From positions 22,832 to 86,831 of the forward strand of contig CALXGT010000013.1 in NCBI GenBank assembly GCA_944387915.1: DNA of 64,000 bases, read 5' to 3'. This document shows, one piece after another, positions 16,968 through 25,348 of the stretch (position 1 is its first letter; every line of letters begins with the position of its first letter). The DNA is from an uncultured Clostridia bacterium. GTDB taxonomy: Bacteria; Bacillota; Clostridia; Oscillospirales; Ruminococcaceae. The position numbers and the translations under genes were made by a program. Under the pieces are notes generated by a model, which worked only from the letters and a program-made list of their open reading frames with translations, was not told the DNA's origin and made no database searches.

Positions 16968-18725
16968 ATGGATGGAACTTGGTCTTTAGACGCCCTTTAC
17001 AAAGGATACGACGATCCTGCCTTAAAAGAGGACCTCGCCCGTTTTGAAACATTGATTGGGAAAATCAACGAGTTTTCCGAAACGTTAGACCGAAACGAGC
17101 CGTTACAAACGCTGCAAAAGGCGATCGCTTATCTGGAGCAATATCAGCTTTTGAACCGGAGACTCAGCGCTTTTGGTTCGCTCAACCAATCCGCCAACAC
17201 CACCGATCCCGAAAGCACCGCCTATCTTGGAAAGCTGCGGCAGAAAATGAGCGAAAGCGCCAAAGCCCGCTCGGTCATCGAAAGCTTTATCGCGTCTATC
17301 CAGGATCTTCCCGCTCTTTTGGAACAGGATGAGACCTTAAAAGACTACTCTTTTTATCTTTCCCAGATCCAGGATGAGGGAAAGTACCGGTTAAGCGATG
17401 AAGTGGAAGAGGTGATCGCAAAATTAAACCTCTCCGCCGGCGCCGCATGGTCGAGCATGCAGCAATACCTCACTTCCACTGTGGTCGTAGACTATAAGGG
17501 GGAGAAAACCAATCTTTCGGCGATCCGAAACCTCGCTTACGACGCAAACCCGGATGTCCGAAGGGAAGCGTATTTTGCGGAGCTTGCCTCTTACGATAAA
17601 ATCAAGGACGGCGTCGCGTTTTCCCTCAATAACTTGAAAAGCCAGATCAACACCCTGGTGGACATGCGGGGATATTCGTCGCCTTTGGAGATGACCCTTC
17701 GCCAGTCGAGGATGAAACGGGAAACGCTGGAAGCCATGTTTACCGCCATGCGGGAGAGCTTCCCCAAATTCCGGGCGTATTTAAAACGAAAGGGCGAGCT
17801 TTTAGGGCATCATAACGGGCTTCCCTTCTACGACCTGTTCGCGCCTATGGGAAACGACAGCCGCACTTATACCATTGAGGAAGCCAAAGAATATTTGATC
17901 TCCCACTTTGAAGGCTTCGCGCCGGATCTGGCGGAAATGGTCAAACGGGCTTTCGAAGAACGATGGATCGACTTTTATCCGAGAGCCGGAAAGGTAGGCG
18001 GCGCATTTTGCTCCAACCTTCCCTTTATCGGCCAAAGCCGGGTACTGACTAACTTTGACGGTTCCTTTAGCGATATTGTGACATTAGCCCATGAGCTGGG
18101 TCATGCCTACCACGGCCAGCAGATCCAGGATCACCGTCCCCTAAATACCAGCTACAGCATGCCGGTGGCGGAAACGGCCTCCAATTTTAACGAGACCATC
18201 ATCATGTCCGCCGCCATTGAGGAAGCGAGCGGCGAGCAAAAGCTCGCCCTGATAGAAAGCCAGATCTCTGACGTGACCCAGATCATCGTCGACATCTATT
18301 CCCGGTTCCTTTTTGAAAGCGCCGTATTCGAGCAGAGAAAGGACCGGTTCCTCTTCCCCGACGAGCTGTGCGAGATTATGCTGGACGCTCAAAAACAGTC
18401 TTACGGCGACGGCTTGGATCCCGATTACCTGCATCCCTATATGTGGGTTTGCAAGAGTCACTATTATCGGGATAACTTAAGCTTCTATAACTTCCCCTAC
18501 GCGTTCGGCGGACTCTTTACCCGAGGACTATACGCCATCTATCAAAAAGAGGGAGAGGCGTTCCTTCCCAAATACCGGAAGCTGTTAAAGGAGACCACCG
18601 TCAATACGGTGGAAGGCGTCGCCGCCTCGGTGGGTATTGATCTTTCCCATCCGGATTTCTTTAGGAATAGTCTCAAAACTGTCACGGATTCCATTGATCT
18701 ATTCTTAAAACTTACCGAAAAGTAG
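16968..18725 (+). CDS. M3 family oligoendopeptidase (PepF type)
   Basis: The 585-residue zinc peptidase has the HExxH motif in AHELGHAYHGQQ near residue 370 and a downstream Glu in PVAETASNFNETI, the classic M3B arrangement. PepF enzymes cleave peptides of about 7-17 residues in the cytoplasm; no signal peptide is present. The start at 16968 follows a perfect TAGGAGG. A longer frame upstream would overlap glyS in another frame and was rejected. Confidence 0.94.
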   Translation: MDGTWSLDALYKGYDDPALKEDLARFETLIGKINEFSETLDRNEPLQTLQKAIAYLEQYQLLNRRLSAFGSLNQSANTTDPESTAYLGKLRQKMSESAKARSVIESFIASIQDLPALLEQDETLKDYSFYLSQIQDEGKYRLSDEVEEVIAKLNLSAGAAWSSMQQYLTSTVVVDYKGEKTNLSAIRNLAYDANPDVRREAYFAELASYDKIKDGVAFSLNNLKSQINTLVDMRGYSSPLEMTLRQSRMKRETLEAMFTAMRESFPKFRAYLKRKGELLGHHNGLPFYDLFAPMGNDSRTYTIEEAKEYLISHFEGFAPDLAEMVKRAFEERWIDFYPRAGKVGGAFCSNLPFIGQSRVLTNFDGSFSDIVTLAHELGHAYHGQQIQDHRPLNTSYSMPVAETASNFNETIIMSAAIEEASGEQKLALIESQISDVTQIIVDIYSRFLFESAVFEQRKDRFLFPDELCEIMLDAQKQSYGDGLDPDYLHPYMWVCKSHYYRDNLSFYNFPYAFGGLFTRGLYAIYQKEGEAFLPKYRKLLKETTVNTVEGVAASVGIDLSHPDFFRNSLKTVTDSIDLFLKLTEK

Positions 18726-18780
18726 CCCTCTTTTCCTCATATCCACAAAAATATCGGAAAATTTTATGAAAAACCTCCTC

Positions 18781-18809
18781 TTTACAAACTGGAGAAATTA
18801 GCCTACAAT
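18781..18809 (+). promoter_or_regulatory. Promoter of the SDR gene
   Basis: TTTACA (18781-18786), 17 bases, TACAAT (18804-18809). The gene is bounded by its own promoter and terminator, so it is monocistronic. Confidence 0.75.
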
Positions 18810-18843
18810 AAAAGCACAGAAATTGGCAAAAGGAGAAATTAAG

Positions 18844-19623
18844 ATGATTCAATACGAAAAAGTAACCGGCGATTTCCGTCTGGATGGAAAAGTCGCGATT
18901 GTTGTCGGCGGCGCCGGCGGGATCGGCGAAGCGACCGCGAGAATGTACGCGGATAAGGGCGCGAAGGTGGTTATTGCCGATTGTAAGGATACGGTAGGCG
19001 AGGTCGCCGCTTCCATTGCCGCGGATTACGGCACCGAGACTTTGGGTATCGTCTGTGATGTCACCAGCGCCGAGAGCGTCAAAAACTGCGTGGAAAAGAC
19101 GGTAGAGCGTTTTGGCGAAATCAACGTATTGGCCAATATGCCCGGCTTTGTGGAGCTGGAAAACGCCGAAGATATCTCTATCGATATCGTGGAAAAGCAT
19201 ATTAATATCAACGCGATCGGCGTTTTCCGGGTTTGCCAAGCGGTCGCCAACCAGATGATTAAACAAGGCAAGGGCGGAAAAATCGTCTGCGTCACCTCTC
19301 AGGCGGACTTTATCGCCATCGATAAGCATGTAGGTTACACCATGAGTAAGGCTGCTGTCGTGGGTATGATCAAGGTGCTGGCGCTGGAATGGGCGGAATT
19401 TGGCATCAACGTCAACGGCGTTGCTCCTACGGTTGTTAACACCTATATGGGCGAAAAAGCGTGGCAGGGCAAAGTCAAAGACGACATGATCCAGAAGATC
19501 CCCGCTCATCGGTTCGCGGAGACCGACGAGATCGCGGCGGCGGTTTTATTCCTTTCCTGCAAGGAATCCAATATGATTACCGGTGAAGATCTGGTAGTTG
19601 ACGGCGGCTTTACCATCTATTGA
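18844..19623 (+). CDS. Short-chain dehydrogenase/reductase
   Basis: The 259-residue protein is a classical SDR. The nucleotide-binding motif is GGAGGIGEATA near residue 20, and Asp44 after VVIAD suggests NAD(H) preference. The catalytic Tyr and Lys are in YTMSKAA, with a Ser upstream in VCVTSQAD. The NAG motif of the family is replaced by NMPG (LANMPGFVE), an unusual change in a structural segment. The substrate is unknown; sugar-alcohol or hydroxy-acid dehydrogenases are the nearest types by eye. GGAG lies upstream of the chosen ATG. Confidence 0.9.
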   Translation: MIQYEKVTGDFRLDGKVAIVVGGAGGIGEATARMYADKGAKVVIADCKDTVGEVAASIAADYGTETLGIVCDVTSAESVKNCVEKTVERFGEINVLANMPGFVELENAEDISIDIVEKHININAIGVFRVCQAVANQMIKQGKGGKIVCVTSQADFIAIDKHVGYTMSKAAVVGMIKVLALEWAEFGINVNGVAPTVVNTYMGEKAWQGKVKDDMIQKIPAHRFAETDEIAAAVLFLSCKESNMITGEDLVVDGGFTIY

Positions 19624-19649
19624 TTCCCATTCAAATCAAAATATCTTCA

Positions 19650-19680
19650 GGGCGCGAAACAATTTCGCGCCCTAATTTTT
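19650..19680 (+). terminator. Intrinsic terminator of the SDR gene
   Basis: GGGCGCGAA (19650-19658) pairs with TTCGCGCCC (19664-19672), followed by TAATTTTT. It sits next to an oppositely directed terminator. Confidence 0.9.
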
Positions 19681-19682
19681 AT

Positions 19683-19709
19683 AAAAAGGCGGGGATATTC
19701 CCCGCCTTT
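19683..19709 (-). terminator. Intrinsic terminator of the hydrogenase operon
   Basis: AAAGGCGGGGA and TCCCCGCCTTT form a perfect 11-pair stem with a three-base loop, followed on the minus strand by TTTTTAT. It ends the 28-19.7 kb operon. Confidence 0.92.
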
Positions 19710-19715
19710 CAGGTA

Positions 19716-21152
19716 TTATCGAAGCTGACTAATGGCGTCGGTAATGGTCTTCTCGTAGGCCTCCCTACCGTACTTATCCACTTCCGCCTTATTTTTCTCT
19801 CCATGAGTCAGGCATCCGGCGCCGCCAATGCAGCCGCCGACACAAGCCATACCCTCGATAAAGTTTCCGTCCAAAATCCGCTTTCTCGCCTTAAGCAAAG
19901 CGATTTTACATGCCTCGATCCCGTCGCAGGGTACCGCCTTCAGATCAAAGTTGTCCAGTCCCTGTTCCTTGAGCGCCTGGGCTACCGCGTCGGAAAGGCC
20001 GCCGCTTCGGGCAAAGATCCGTCCGTAATAGGAAGCGTTATCCAAAACTCCCTCCTCGAGGGTGGTAATATCAATATCCTTACTGTCGAAAAGGGCTTGC
20101 AGCTCCTCGAAGGTAATGACACTGTCGATATAAGGTTTCACTGTATCCAGCTTAAATTCCATCTTTTTCGCCGTGCAAGGCCCAATAAACACCACCTTCG
20201 CATCGGGGGTGGTCTCTTTGATATACTTCGAGATGGTGGCTACCGGAGACAGGTTATGAGAGATATGTTCCGCCAAATCGGGGAATTGCTTTTTGATATA
20301 ATCCACAAAGGCGGGACAGCAGGAACTGGTCAAAAATCCCTTATCCGCTAACTCCGCCGCTTCGGAATACGCCACCATATCGGCACCCAACGCGGCCTCC
20401 ACCACGGTATGGAATCCAAGCTCCTTGATACCGGTGATGACCTGGCCTAATTTCGCGTAGGTAAACTGGCTGGAAATAGAGGGCGCTACCACGGCAAATA
20501 TCTTAAATTTCTGGCTTTCCTCGCTTTTTTTGATAAGGTCAATCACGTTAAGGATGTAAGATTTATCCATAATCGCGCCAAAGGGGCACTGATAAACGCA
20601 AGCGCCGCATGCGATGCATTTGCTGTTATCGATGGACGCGGCGCAGGTATCGTCGGTGGCCATGGAAATGGCTCCCACCTTACAAGACCGTTCACAGGGG
20701 CGCTTATGGTTGGTAATGGCGCCGTAAGGGCAAACCTTGGCGCATGCGCCGCATTCCACGCATTTGGTCTTGTCGATCACCGCCCGCTGCTTATGGTCAA
20801 AGGTAATCGCTCCTTTTTTGCATACATCCTCGCAACGGTGTGCCAGGCATCCTCTACAGGATTCGGTGACCTCATATCCGCTCACCGGACATTCGTCACA
20901 GGCAATGTCAATGACTTCAATGACATTGGGATTATGTTTATCGCCGCCCATAGCAATTTTGATCCGTTCCGCCAAAATCGCCCGCTCTTTATACACGCAG
21001 CAGCGCATGGTTGCCTCTTTTCCGGGAACAATTCGCTTCGGAATATCATAAAGCTTCTCCAAAAGGGTATCGTTCCAGGCTTCCCTGGCAACCTCCCGCA
21101 GCACCTTGTATTTCAAATACTGTACTTTGGTATCAAATTTCCGTAAGGCCAC
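19716..21152 (-). CDS. Monomeric [FeFe] hydrogenase, group B type
   Basis: The 478-residue protein has a cysteine-rich N-terminal part with several [4Fe-4S] sites: CDECP near 85, CRGCLAHRC near 99, CVECGACAKVCP at 131-141 and CIACGACVYQCP at 179-190. The H-cluster domain follows, with L1 TSSCCPAF at 275-282, L2 GPCTAKKMEF at 324-333 and L3 MACVGGCIGGAG at 435-446. All cysteines needed for an H-cluster are present. The domain layout and shortened motifs fit the poorly characterised group B enzymes of Clostridia, which are presumed ferredoxin-linked H2 producers or uptake enzymes. It is the last gene of the operon. Confidence 0.88.
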   Translation of the reverse strand: MALRKFDTKVQYLKYKVLREVAREAWNDTLLEKLYDIPKRIVPGKEATMRCCVYKERAILAERIKIAMGGDKHNPNVIEVIDIACDECPVSGYEVTESCRGCLAHRCEDVCKKGAITFDHKQRAVIDKTKCVECGACAKVCPYGAITNHKRPCERSCKVGAISMATDDTCAASIDNSKCIACGACVYQCPFGAIMDKSYILNVIDLIKKSEESQKFKIFAVVAPSISSQFTYAKLGQVITGIKELGFHTVVEAALGADMVAYSEAAELADKGFLTSSCCPAFVDYIKKQFPDLAEHISHNLSPVATISKYIKETTPDAKVVFIGPCTAKKMEFKLDTVKPYIDSVITFEELQALFDSKDIDITTLEEGVLDNASYYGRIFARSGGLSDAVAQALKEQGLDNFDLKAVPCDGIEACKIALLKARKRILDGNFIEGMACVGGCIGGAGCLTHGEKNKAEVDKYGREAYEKTITDAISQLR

Positions 21153-21165
21153 TTTCCTTCCCTCC

Positions 21166-22338
21166 TTAGAAGTAACTGACTTTAATTCGTTTTCCCATCT
21201 TCTTTAAGCATTCTGAAAGCTCGGTGACCAGTTGCATTTTGATGCTGAAGGTAATGGGGAGATCGGGGTTTTGATGGGCGGGATTGATGGCTCTTCCCAC
21301 AAAGAAGTTGATGTCCGTCGCTTCTTCAAAGAGAAGACGGCTGATAAGGGACGCGCCATCCCGTTTGATGCTCCAGTGATTGTAACAGCGGTTTTCGCCA
21401 AGATAGTCTTTGGCATAGGTCAGCACCCTGTTGACGGTGATTACCCCTTCGGTCACCAAATCCACCCCTTCCAGTTCGGCAATGGGCGGAATCTCCGGAT
21501 CATCAAACTCCAGTTTCGGCTTTAACGTCTTCCCTAAATATTTTGCCGCGATGGAAGAGGTAGTACCGCCGCAAATAATGTGTTTTCCTTCCTTAGAGAA
21601 AAAGAGGCTCATCATTTTGTCGCAGTCGTCCGGATTGGAAGGCGGCCCAAACAAAAGATTCATCGGCTCTCGTTTTCGGATACGAATGGTGCAAACGGTG
21701 GCGTCATCTCCCGGTTTGTGATCGTAAAGCCGGTCGCACTCATCGAGCAAAATCGTGGAGAGAGTCTTGGCGGTAAATCCCACATCGTAAAAGGTTTCCA
21801 AAAAGGAAATAATGTCCTTTCGCTGCCAGCCGAAATTATAGGCCATACCCACTCCCGCATGGGGACATCCGTCGCTCATCAGCACAAACACATCGTTCTC
21901 TTTTAAGTGAATATGGGAGCGGTAAATTTTTTTGTCCCCGATGGTCATTTCGGTTTTGGGATAGTCCCAGTTTGCTCCGTCCCGCAGCACAATAGCAAGG
22001 GGGTTATCATATTGGATAATCTCCGCGTACTCATTCTCAATGATGCGAAGAATGGTAAAGGTAGAGTAAGCAACGCCCCGCACCGAACAAACCGGGAGAG
22101 TAGCGGCAATGGTCTCTACGCAATCTTCTACGGAAAGACCCGCCACCATCATGGTGGAAATGATCTTGGAGGTCAGCGTAGAAAGAATACTTGCTTTTAC
22201 GCCGCTTCCGAGGCCGTCGGCCAAAACAATGACGTTGGAGCCGTTTTCCTGCTCCACCACATCCACATGGTCTCCGCAAAGCTCCTCGCCAAAATGATTG
22301 ATGCTTCGGTATCCGATATCTACGCAAAGATTATTCAT
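21166..22338 (-). CDS. SpoIIE-type PP2C serine/threonine phosphatase with a C-terminal extension
   Basis: Residues 1-220 form a PP2C/SpoIIE catalytic domain with metal-binding aspartates in CGDHVD (Asp23), LADGLGSG (Asp41), MSDG (Asp156) and PGDDATVC (Asp211, Asp212). Residues 220-390 form an extension that I do not recognise as a named domain, with a conserved-looking ICGGTTSSIAAKYLGK. The start overlaps the end of hydS by eight bases, so the two are coupled. PP2C genes beside group C hydrogenases are known in Clostridia; the expected role is dephosphorylating a target in response to the hydrogenase sensor. Confidence 0.9.
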   Translation of the reverse strand: MNNLCVDIGYRSINHFGEELCGDHVDVVEQENGSNVIVLADGLGSGVKASILSTLTSKIISTMMVAGLSVEDCVETIAATLPVCSVRGVAYSTFTILRIIENEYAEIIQYDNPLAIVLRDGANWDYPKTEMTIGDKKIYRSHIHLKENDVFVLMSDGCPHAGVGMAYNFGWQRKDIISFLETFYDVGFTAKTLSTILLDECDRLYDHKPGDDATVCTIRIRKREPMNLLFGPPSNPDDCDKMMSLFFSKEGKHIICGGTTSSIAAKYLGKTLKPKLEFDDPEIPPIAELEGVDLVTEGVITVNRVLTYAKDYLGENRCYNHWSIKRDGASLISRLLFEEATDINFFVGRAINPAHQNPDLPITFSIKMQLVTELSECLKKMGKRIKVSYF

Positions 22339-23998
22339 CGGAAATCGACTCCTTTAGCTTGGTCAGCGCAATTTTGGTCTCCGCGGCCGTCTCTCCCAAT
22401 AAGGAAGCGATTTCCTGGACAATGCGCATCTGTTTTTCCACTACGTTGTCGGCAACTTCAATAGTCTGACGGCTGAATTCCTCTTTCTTTTCCCGCTCGG
22501 TCTCTTCTTCCGTAATATCCCGCATAATGCCAATGAGAACCTTATACTCTTTGTCGAAAATCACCGTCTGTTCCACATACCGGTTATACTCGGCAAGGTA
22601 GGTCTTTTGGTCGTAAACATTCTTACCGTTTTTGGCTTCCATAAACGCCTTCGGTTCCAAGATACGCACTACCGGTTCTCCCATGACGTCGCTTTCTCTC
22701 GGGATGTTCATGATCTTGAGCGCCGCCTTATTCACCTGCTGCACTTCCAAATCCTCGTTGAGGACAATAATCCCGTTAGGCGTATTGTTAATGATGTTGC
22801 CGGAGAAGTTTTCCGCCTTTTCCTTTAAGAAAGGAAGACACATGGACACATCGGCTTTGCCCTGGTAGATGGCTACCGCCTTGGCGCGGCAGGTGTCATA
22901 TCCGCAGGAACCGCAATTTAACTCGTCTTCCTTCTTGGTCTTGCCCATGCGGCGAAGGATCTCCTCAATCTCGCCCTGGGAAGGAAAGCGCTGGTTCATC
23001 TCTAACATCATCCGATCCTCCCGAAGCGCTTCCGGAGAAGGCATAGAGACCGCAAAGTCCTGCTCTCTCGCATAAGAGGAGATGGATATGTAGTTGCTGA
23101 CGGGAGATTTTTCCCGTTCCATAACTGGACCGCCGACACAGCTTCCCACACAGGCGGACATCTCGATAAAGCAATGGTGAATATTGCCGTTTCGAAGGTC
23201 CTTTAATACCGAGATACAGTTTTCTGTTCCATCAATGGTGAGATAGGTATAATTGTCGGGCTTGATTGTCATACTCTTCAAAATACCGCCCGCCGTTGGG
23301 AAAAAGCGAGCGCGGCCCTTATCATCTTCCTGTGTGCGGGAGGCAATCTCGATTTTCTCTTCCTTGAGCCACTCGCTTAACTCCTCAAAGGTCATAACCG
23401 CATCTACCAGATCTCCTAAATCCGCCTCGTCCTTTTTCGCGACGCAAGGACCGATAAACACCGTCTTGGCGTTGGGAATCCGCTTTTTGATCTCCTGACA
23501 ATGCGCTTCCATGGGAGTTAGAATGTTAATCAGATATGGAAGCATATCGGGAAAATGCTTTTGAATCAGAAGGTTTACGGAATGGCAGCAGGAAGTAATC
23601 ATCACATCCCGCGTCCCTTCTTGCAAAAGGCGTTCATATTCCTTTTTTACAATAGTAGCGCCAATCGCCGTCTCCTCCGCGTCGGCAAATCCCAATTTCT
23701 TCAGCGCATCCCGCATCTCCTCGATACCGGCGCCTTTATAGTTGGCGGCAAAAGAAGGGGCGAGACTAACCACAACGGGATCATTGGACGCGAGCAGGAC
23801 CTTAACCTTCTCCCGCTCGTCGGCAATTTCCTTCGCTCCCTGAGGACATACCACAAAACACTGTCCGCAAAGGATACATTCGTCTCCTACAATATGCGCC
23901 TGGTTACCGGAAAAACGAATGGCTTTTACCGGACAGTGGCGAATACATTTATAGCAATTTTTACAGTTGGATTTTTTTAATCTTAAATATTCAGCCAT
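22331..23998 (-). CDS. hydS: HydS-type sensory [FeFe] hydrogenase (group C) with PAS domain
   Basis: The 555-residue protein has two [4Fe-4S] ferredoxin motifs (CKNCYKCIRHCP at 12-23, CILCGQCFVVCP at 41-52). The H-cluster domain has L1 TSCCHSV at 135-141, L2 GPCVAKKDE at 183-191 and L3 MSACVGSCVGGP at 280-291. An extra Fe-S segment NCGSCGYDTC is at 361-370, a PAS domain spans about 400-510, and a short helical tail ends the chain. There is no kinase or cyclase output domain, so the signal must pass by protein contact, most likely to the coupled PP2C phosphatase. The start at 23998 has AAAGGA upstream; an earlier ATG was rejected. Confidence 0.9.
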   Translation of the reverse strand: MAEYLRLKKSNCKNCYKCIRHCPVKAIRFSGNQAHIVGDECILCGQCFVVCPQGAKEIADEREKVKVLLASNDPVVVSLAPSFAANYKGAGIEEMRDALKKLGFADAEETAIGATIVKKEYERLLQEGTRDVMITSCCHSVNLLIQKHFPDMLPYLINILTPMEAHCQEIKKRIPNAKTVFIGPCVAKKDEADLGDLVDAVMTFEELSEWLKEEKIEIASRTQEDDKGRARFFPTAGGILKSMTIKPDNYTYLTIDGTENCISVLKDLRNGNIHHCFIEMSACVGSCVGGPVMEREKSPVSNYISISSYAREQDFAVSMPSPEALREDRMMLEMNQRFPSQGEIEEILRRMGKTKKEDELNCGSCGYDTCRAKAVAIYQGKADVSMCLPFLKEKAENFSGNIINNTPNGIIVLNEDLEVQQVNKAALKIMNIPRESDVMGEPVVRILEPKAFMEAKNGKNVYDQKTYLAEYNRYVEQTVIFDKEYKVLIGIMRDITEEETEREKKEEFSRQTIEVADNVVEKQMRIVQEIASLLGETAAETKIALTKLKESISDE

Positions 23999-24040
23999 AA
24001 AATCGATTCCTTTCGGGATTCCGGCTGCCATAGCAATCGG

Positions 24041-24074
24041 AAAAATCGGCCGAAAGAAGCGCTCTCCCGGCCGA
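24041..24074 (-). terminator. Intra-operon terminator ahead of hydS
   Basis: TCGGCCG (24074-24068) pairs with CGGCCGA (24052-24046) around a 15-base loop, followed by TTTTT on the minus strand. It would reduce transcription of hydS and the genes after it relative to adhE. Confidence 0.65.
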
Positions 24075-24087
24075 AACAGTCATTTCC

Positions 24088-24333
24088 TCACAATTTACTT
24101 GCAATTTCCTTTTCGAAAAATTCCGGAAAGCTCTCTTTGGTAACGCCGGTGAAAATCTCGTCATCCACCTGGATAGTCACACCCACCCGATTGCATTTTC
24201 CGGTACAGAAACTTCCGGCCAAAGTAATTTCATCTTCCAGTTTCCGATCCGAAATGGTTTTTTGCATCATTTCCACAATATCTCTGGAACCTTTTAAGTG
24301 GCAGGAACTTCCGATACAAATCTGAACGATCAT
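24088..24333 (-). CDS. Thioredoxin-like [2Fe-2S] ferredoxin (NuoE-like), second copy
   Basis: This 81-residue protein has the thioredoxin-like ferredoxin cysteine pattern Cys6, Cys11, Cys43, Cys47 (C-x4-C ... C-x3-C), as in the NuoE/HydC subunits that bind one [2Fe-2S] cluster. It starts MIVQICIGSSCHLKGSRD. It overlaps the upstream paralogue by ATGA. Such small proteins probably pass electrons to or from the neighbouring H-cluster proteins. Confidence 0.88.
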   Translation of the reverse strand: MIVQICIGSSCHLKGSRDIVEMMQKTISDRKLEDEITLAGSFCTGKCNRVGVTIQVDDEIFTGVTKESFPEFFEKEIASKL

Positions 24334-24575
24334 GCTTTCGCCTTGGGAAGCACTTCCGTCGCAAAGAAATCCTTGGTGGTTTCCGGCGTCAGCGAGTAGA
24401 ATTTGTCATCCAGCGTGACGCAAACCCCGTTTTTGCAATTTCCCATGCAGAAGGTTCCGGCCAGCTCCACCTCGTCTTTCAGATGATTTTCCGAAATGAG
24501 ATACTGTAAGCTCTCTACGATTTGTCTGGATCCTTTCAAATGGCAGGAGCTTCCGATACATACGGTAATTTTCAT
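24330..24575 (-). CDS. Thioredoxin-like [2Fe-2S] ferredoxin (NuoE-like), first copy
   Basis: This 81-residue paralogue of the next gene has the same ligands (Cys6, Cys11, Cys43, Cys47) plus an additional Cys52. The first 17 residues of the two proteins are nearly identical around CIGSSCHLKGSR, which indicates tandem duplication, while the C-terminal halves have diverged. GGAGGG precedes the start. It follows the kinase-like gene with 12 bases between. Confidence 0.88.
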   Translation of the reverse strand: MKITVCIGSSCHLKGSRQIVESLQYLISENHLKDEVELAGTFCMGNCKNGVCVTLDDKFYSLTPETTKDFFATEVLPKAKA

Positions 24576-24587
24576 ACGGCCCTCCTA

Positions 24588-25337
24588 TTATTCGTAATCC
24601 ACAACATTGACCCAGGAGAGAAGGAACTCCCGCTCCTTGGGATTGCCCTTTACCGACTGGGAAGCGGCGACGATAGGAAGCCATTTTTGTACGTACTGTT
24701 TGGCGGTATCGCTCTTCTTGCAGAAAAGGTTCAGATACTTTTCCGCTCCTTCCATATTGCCGTCCAACCAGAAGAGAAGATAGGTCCTTGCCACATCCGC
24801 CGAAGCGTTGCCCTGAGTGGCGTGGCTCCAGTCTAAGATGTAGGGAACTCCCTCATCCGTAATGATGATGTTGGAGAAGTTAAAGTCGCCGTGGCAAACC
24901 TTATTATGTTTGGGCATACCCTCGAGGCGAGTGTGCAGCTCATAGCGGGTAGTGGCATCCAAATCGGCGCTGCTGATCTTCCGGTTCATTTTGTCTTTCA
25001 GTTTGGTCAGAAGAGGAGAGGTCTTGCTGTGCACTTCAAGCTGGAGGTCCACAAAAAGGTTCAAATACTCATCGAAGCGATCGGGATTTTCCTCCACGAG
25101 CTGCGCCAACGTCTTTCCCTTGATATACTCGGAGATAATAGCCCATTTCCCGTCGATCATAGATACGCCAAGAATCTTGGGAATGTTTAAACCGGTCTCT
25201 TCGATACGAGCCTGGTTCAAGGCTTCATTTAAAATATCCGCTTTGGAGTAATCGTTGTCAAACAGTTTAATTACTTTGTCGCCGTCCCGATAGACGGTTT
25301 TTCCGGTTCTGACTGCAATAATGCGTTCCAGATTCAT
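24588..25337 (-). CDS. Aminoglycoside-phosphotransferase-fold kinase, unknown substrate
   Basis: The 249-residue protein has the APH/choline-kinase fold. Lys24 in DKVIKLF is the likely nucleotide-binding lysine. The catalytic loop is HGDFNFSN at 149-156, and the metal-binding segment is YILDWSHA near 167-173. It resembles a small family of APH-like proteins found in anaerobes. Being inside a Rex-controlled operon with AdhE, hydrogenases and a phosphatase, it is unlikely to be an antibiotic-resistance gene. A protein or small-molecule kinase role is inferred. Confidence 0.82.
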   Translation of the reverse strand: MNLERIIAVRTGKTVYRDGDKVIKLFDNDYSKADILNEALNQARIEETGLNIPKILGVSMIDGKWAIISEYIKGKTLAQLVEENPDRFDEYLNLFVDLQLEVHSKTSPLLTKLKDKMNRKISSADLDATTRYELHTRLEGMPKHNKVCHGDFNFSNIIITDEGVPYILDWSHATQGNASADVARTYLLFWLDGNMEGAEKYLNLFCKKSDTAKQYVQKWLPIVAASQSVKGNPKEREFLLSWVNVVDYE

Positions 25338-25348
25338 AATGCTCCTCC

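Noticed and set aside
18712..19509. Frame of 265 codons antisense to the SDR gene
   Set aside because: The SDR gene on the plus strand has clear motifs, promoter, ribosome-binding site and terminator.
24588..25337. Aminoglycoside resistance gene
   Set aside because: The fold fits, but operon context and absence of mobile-element signs argue for a housekeeping kinase.
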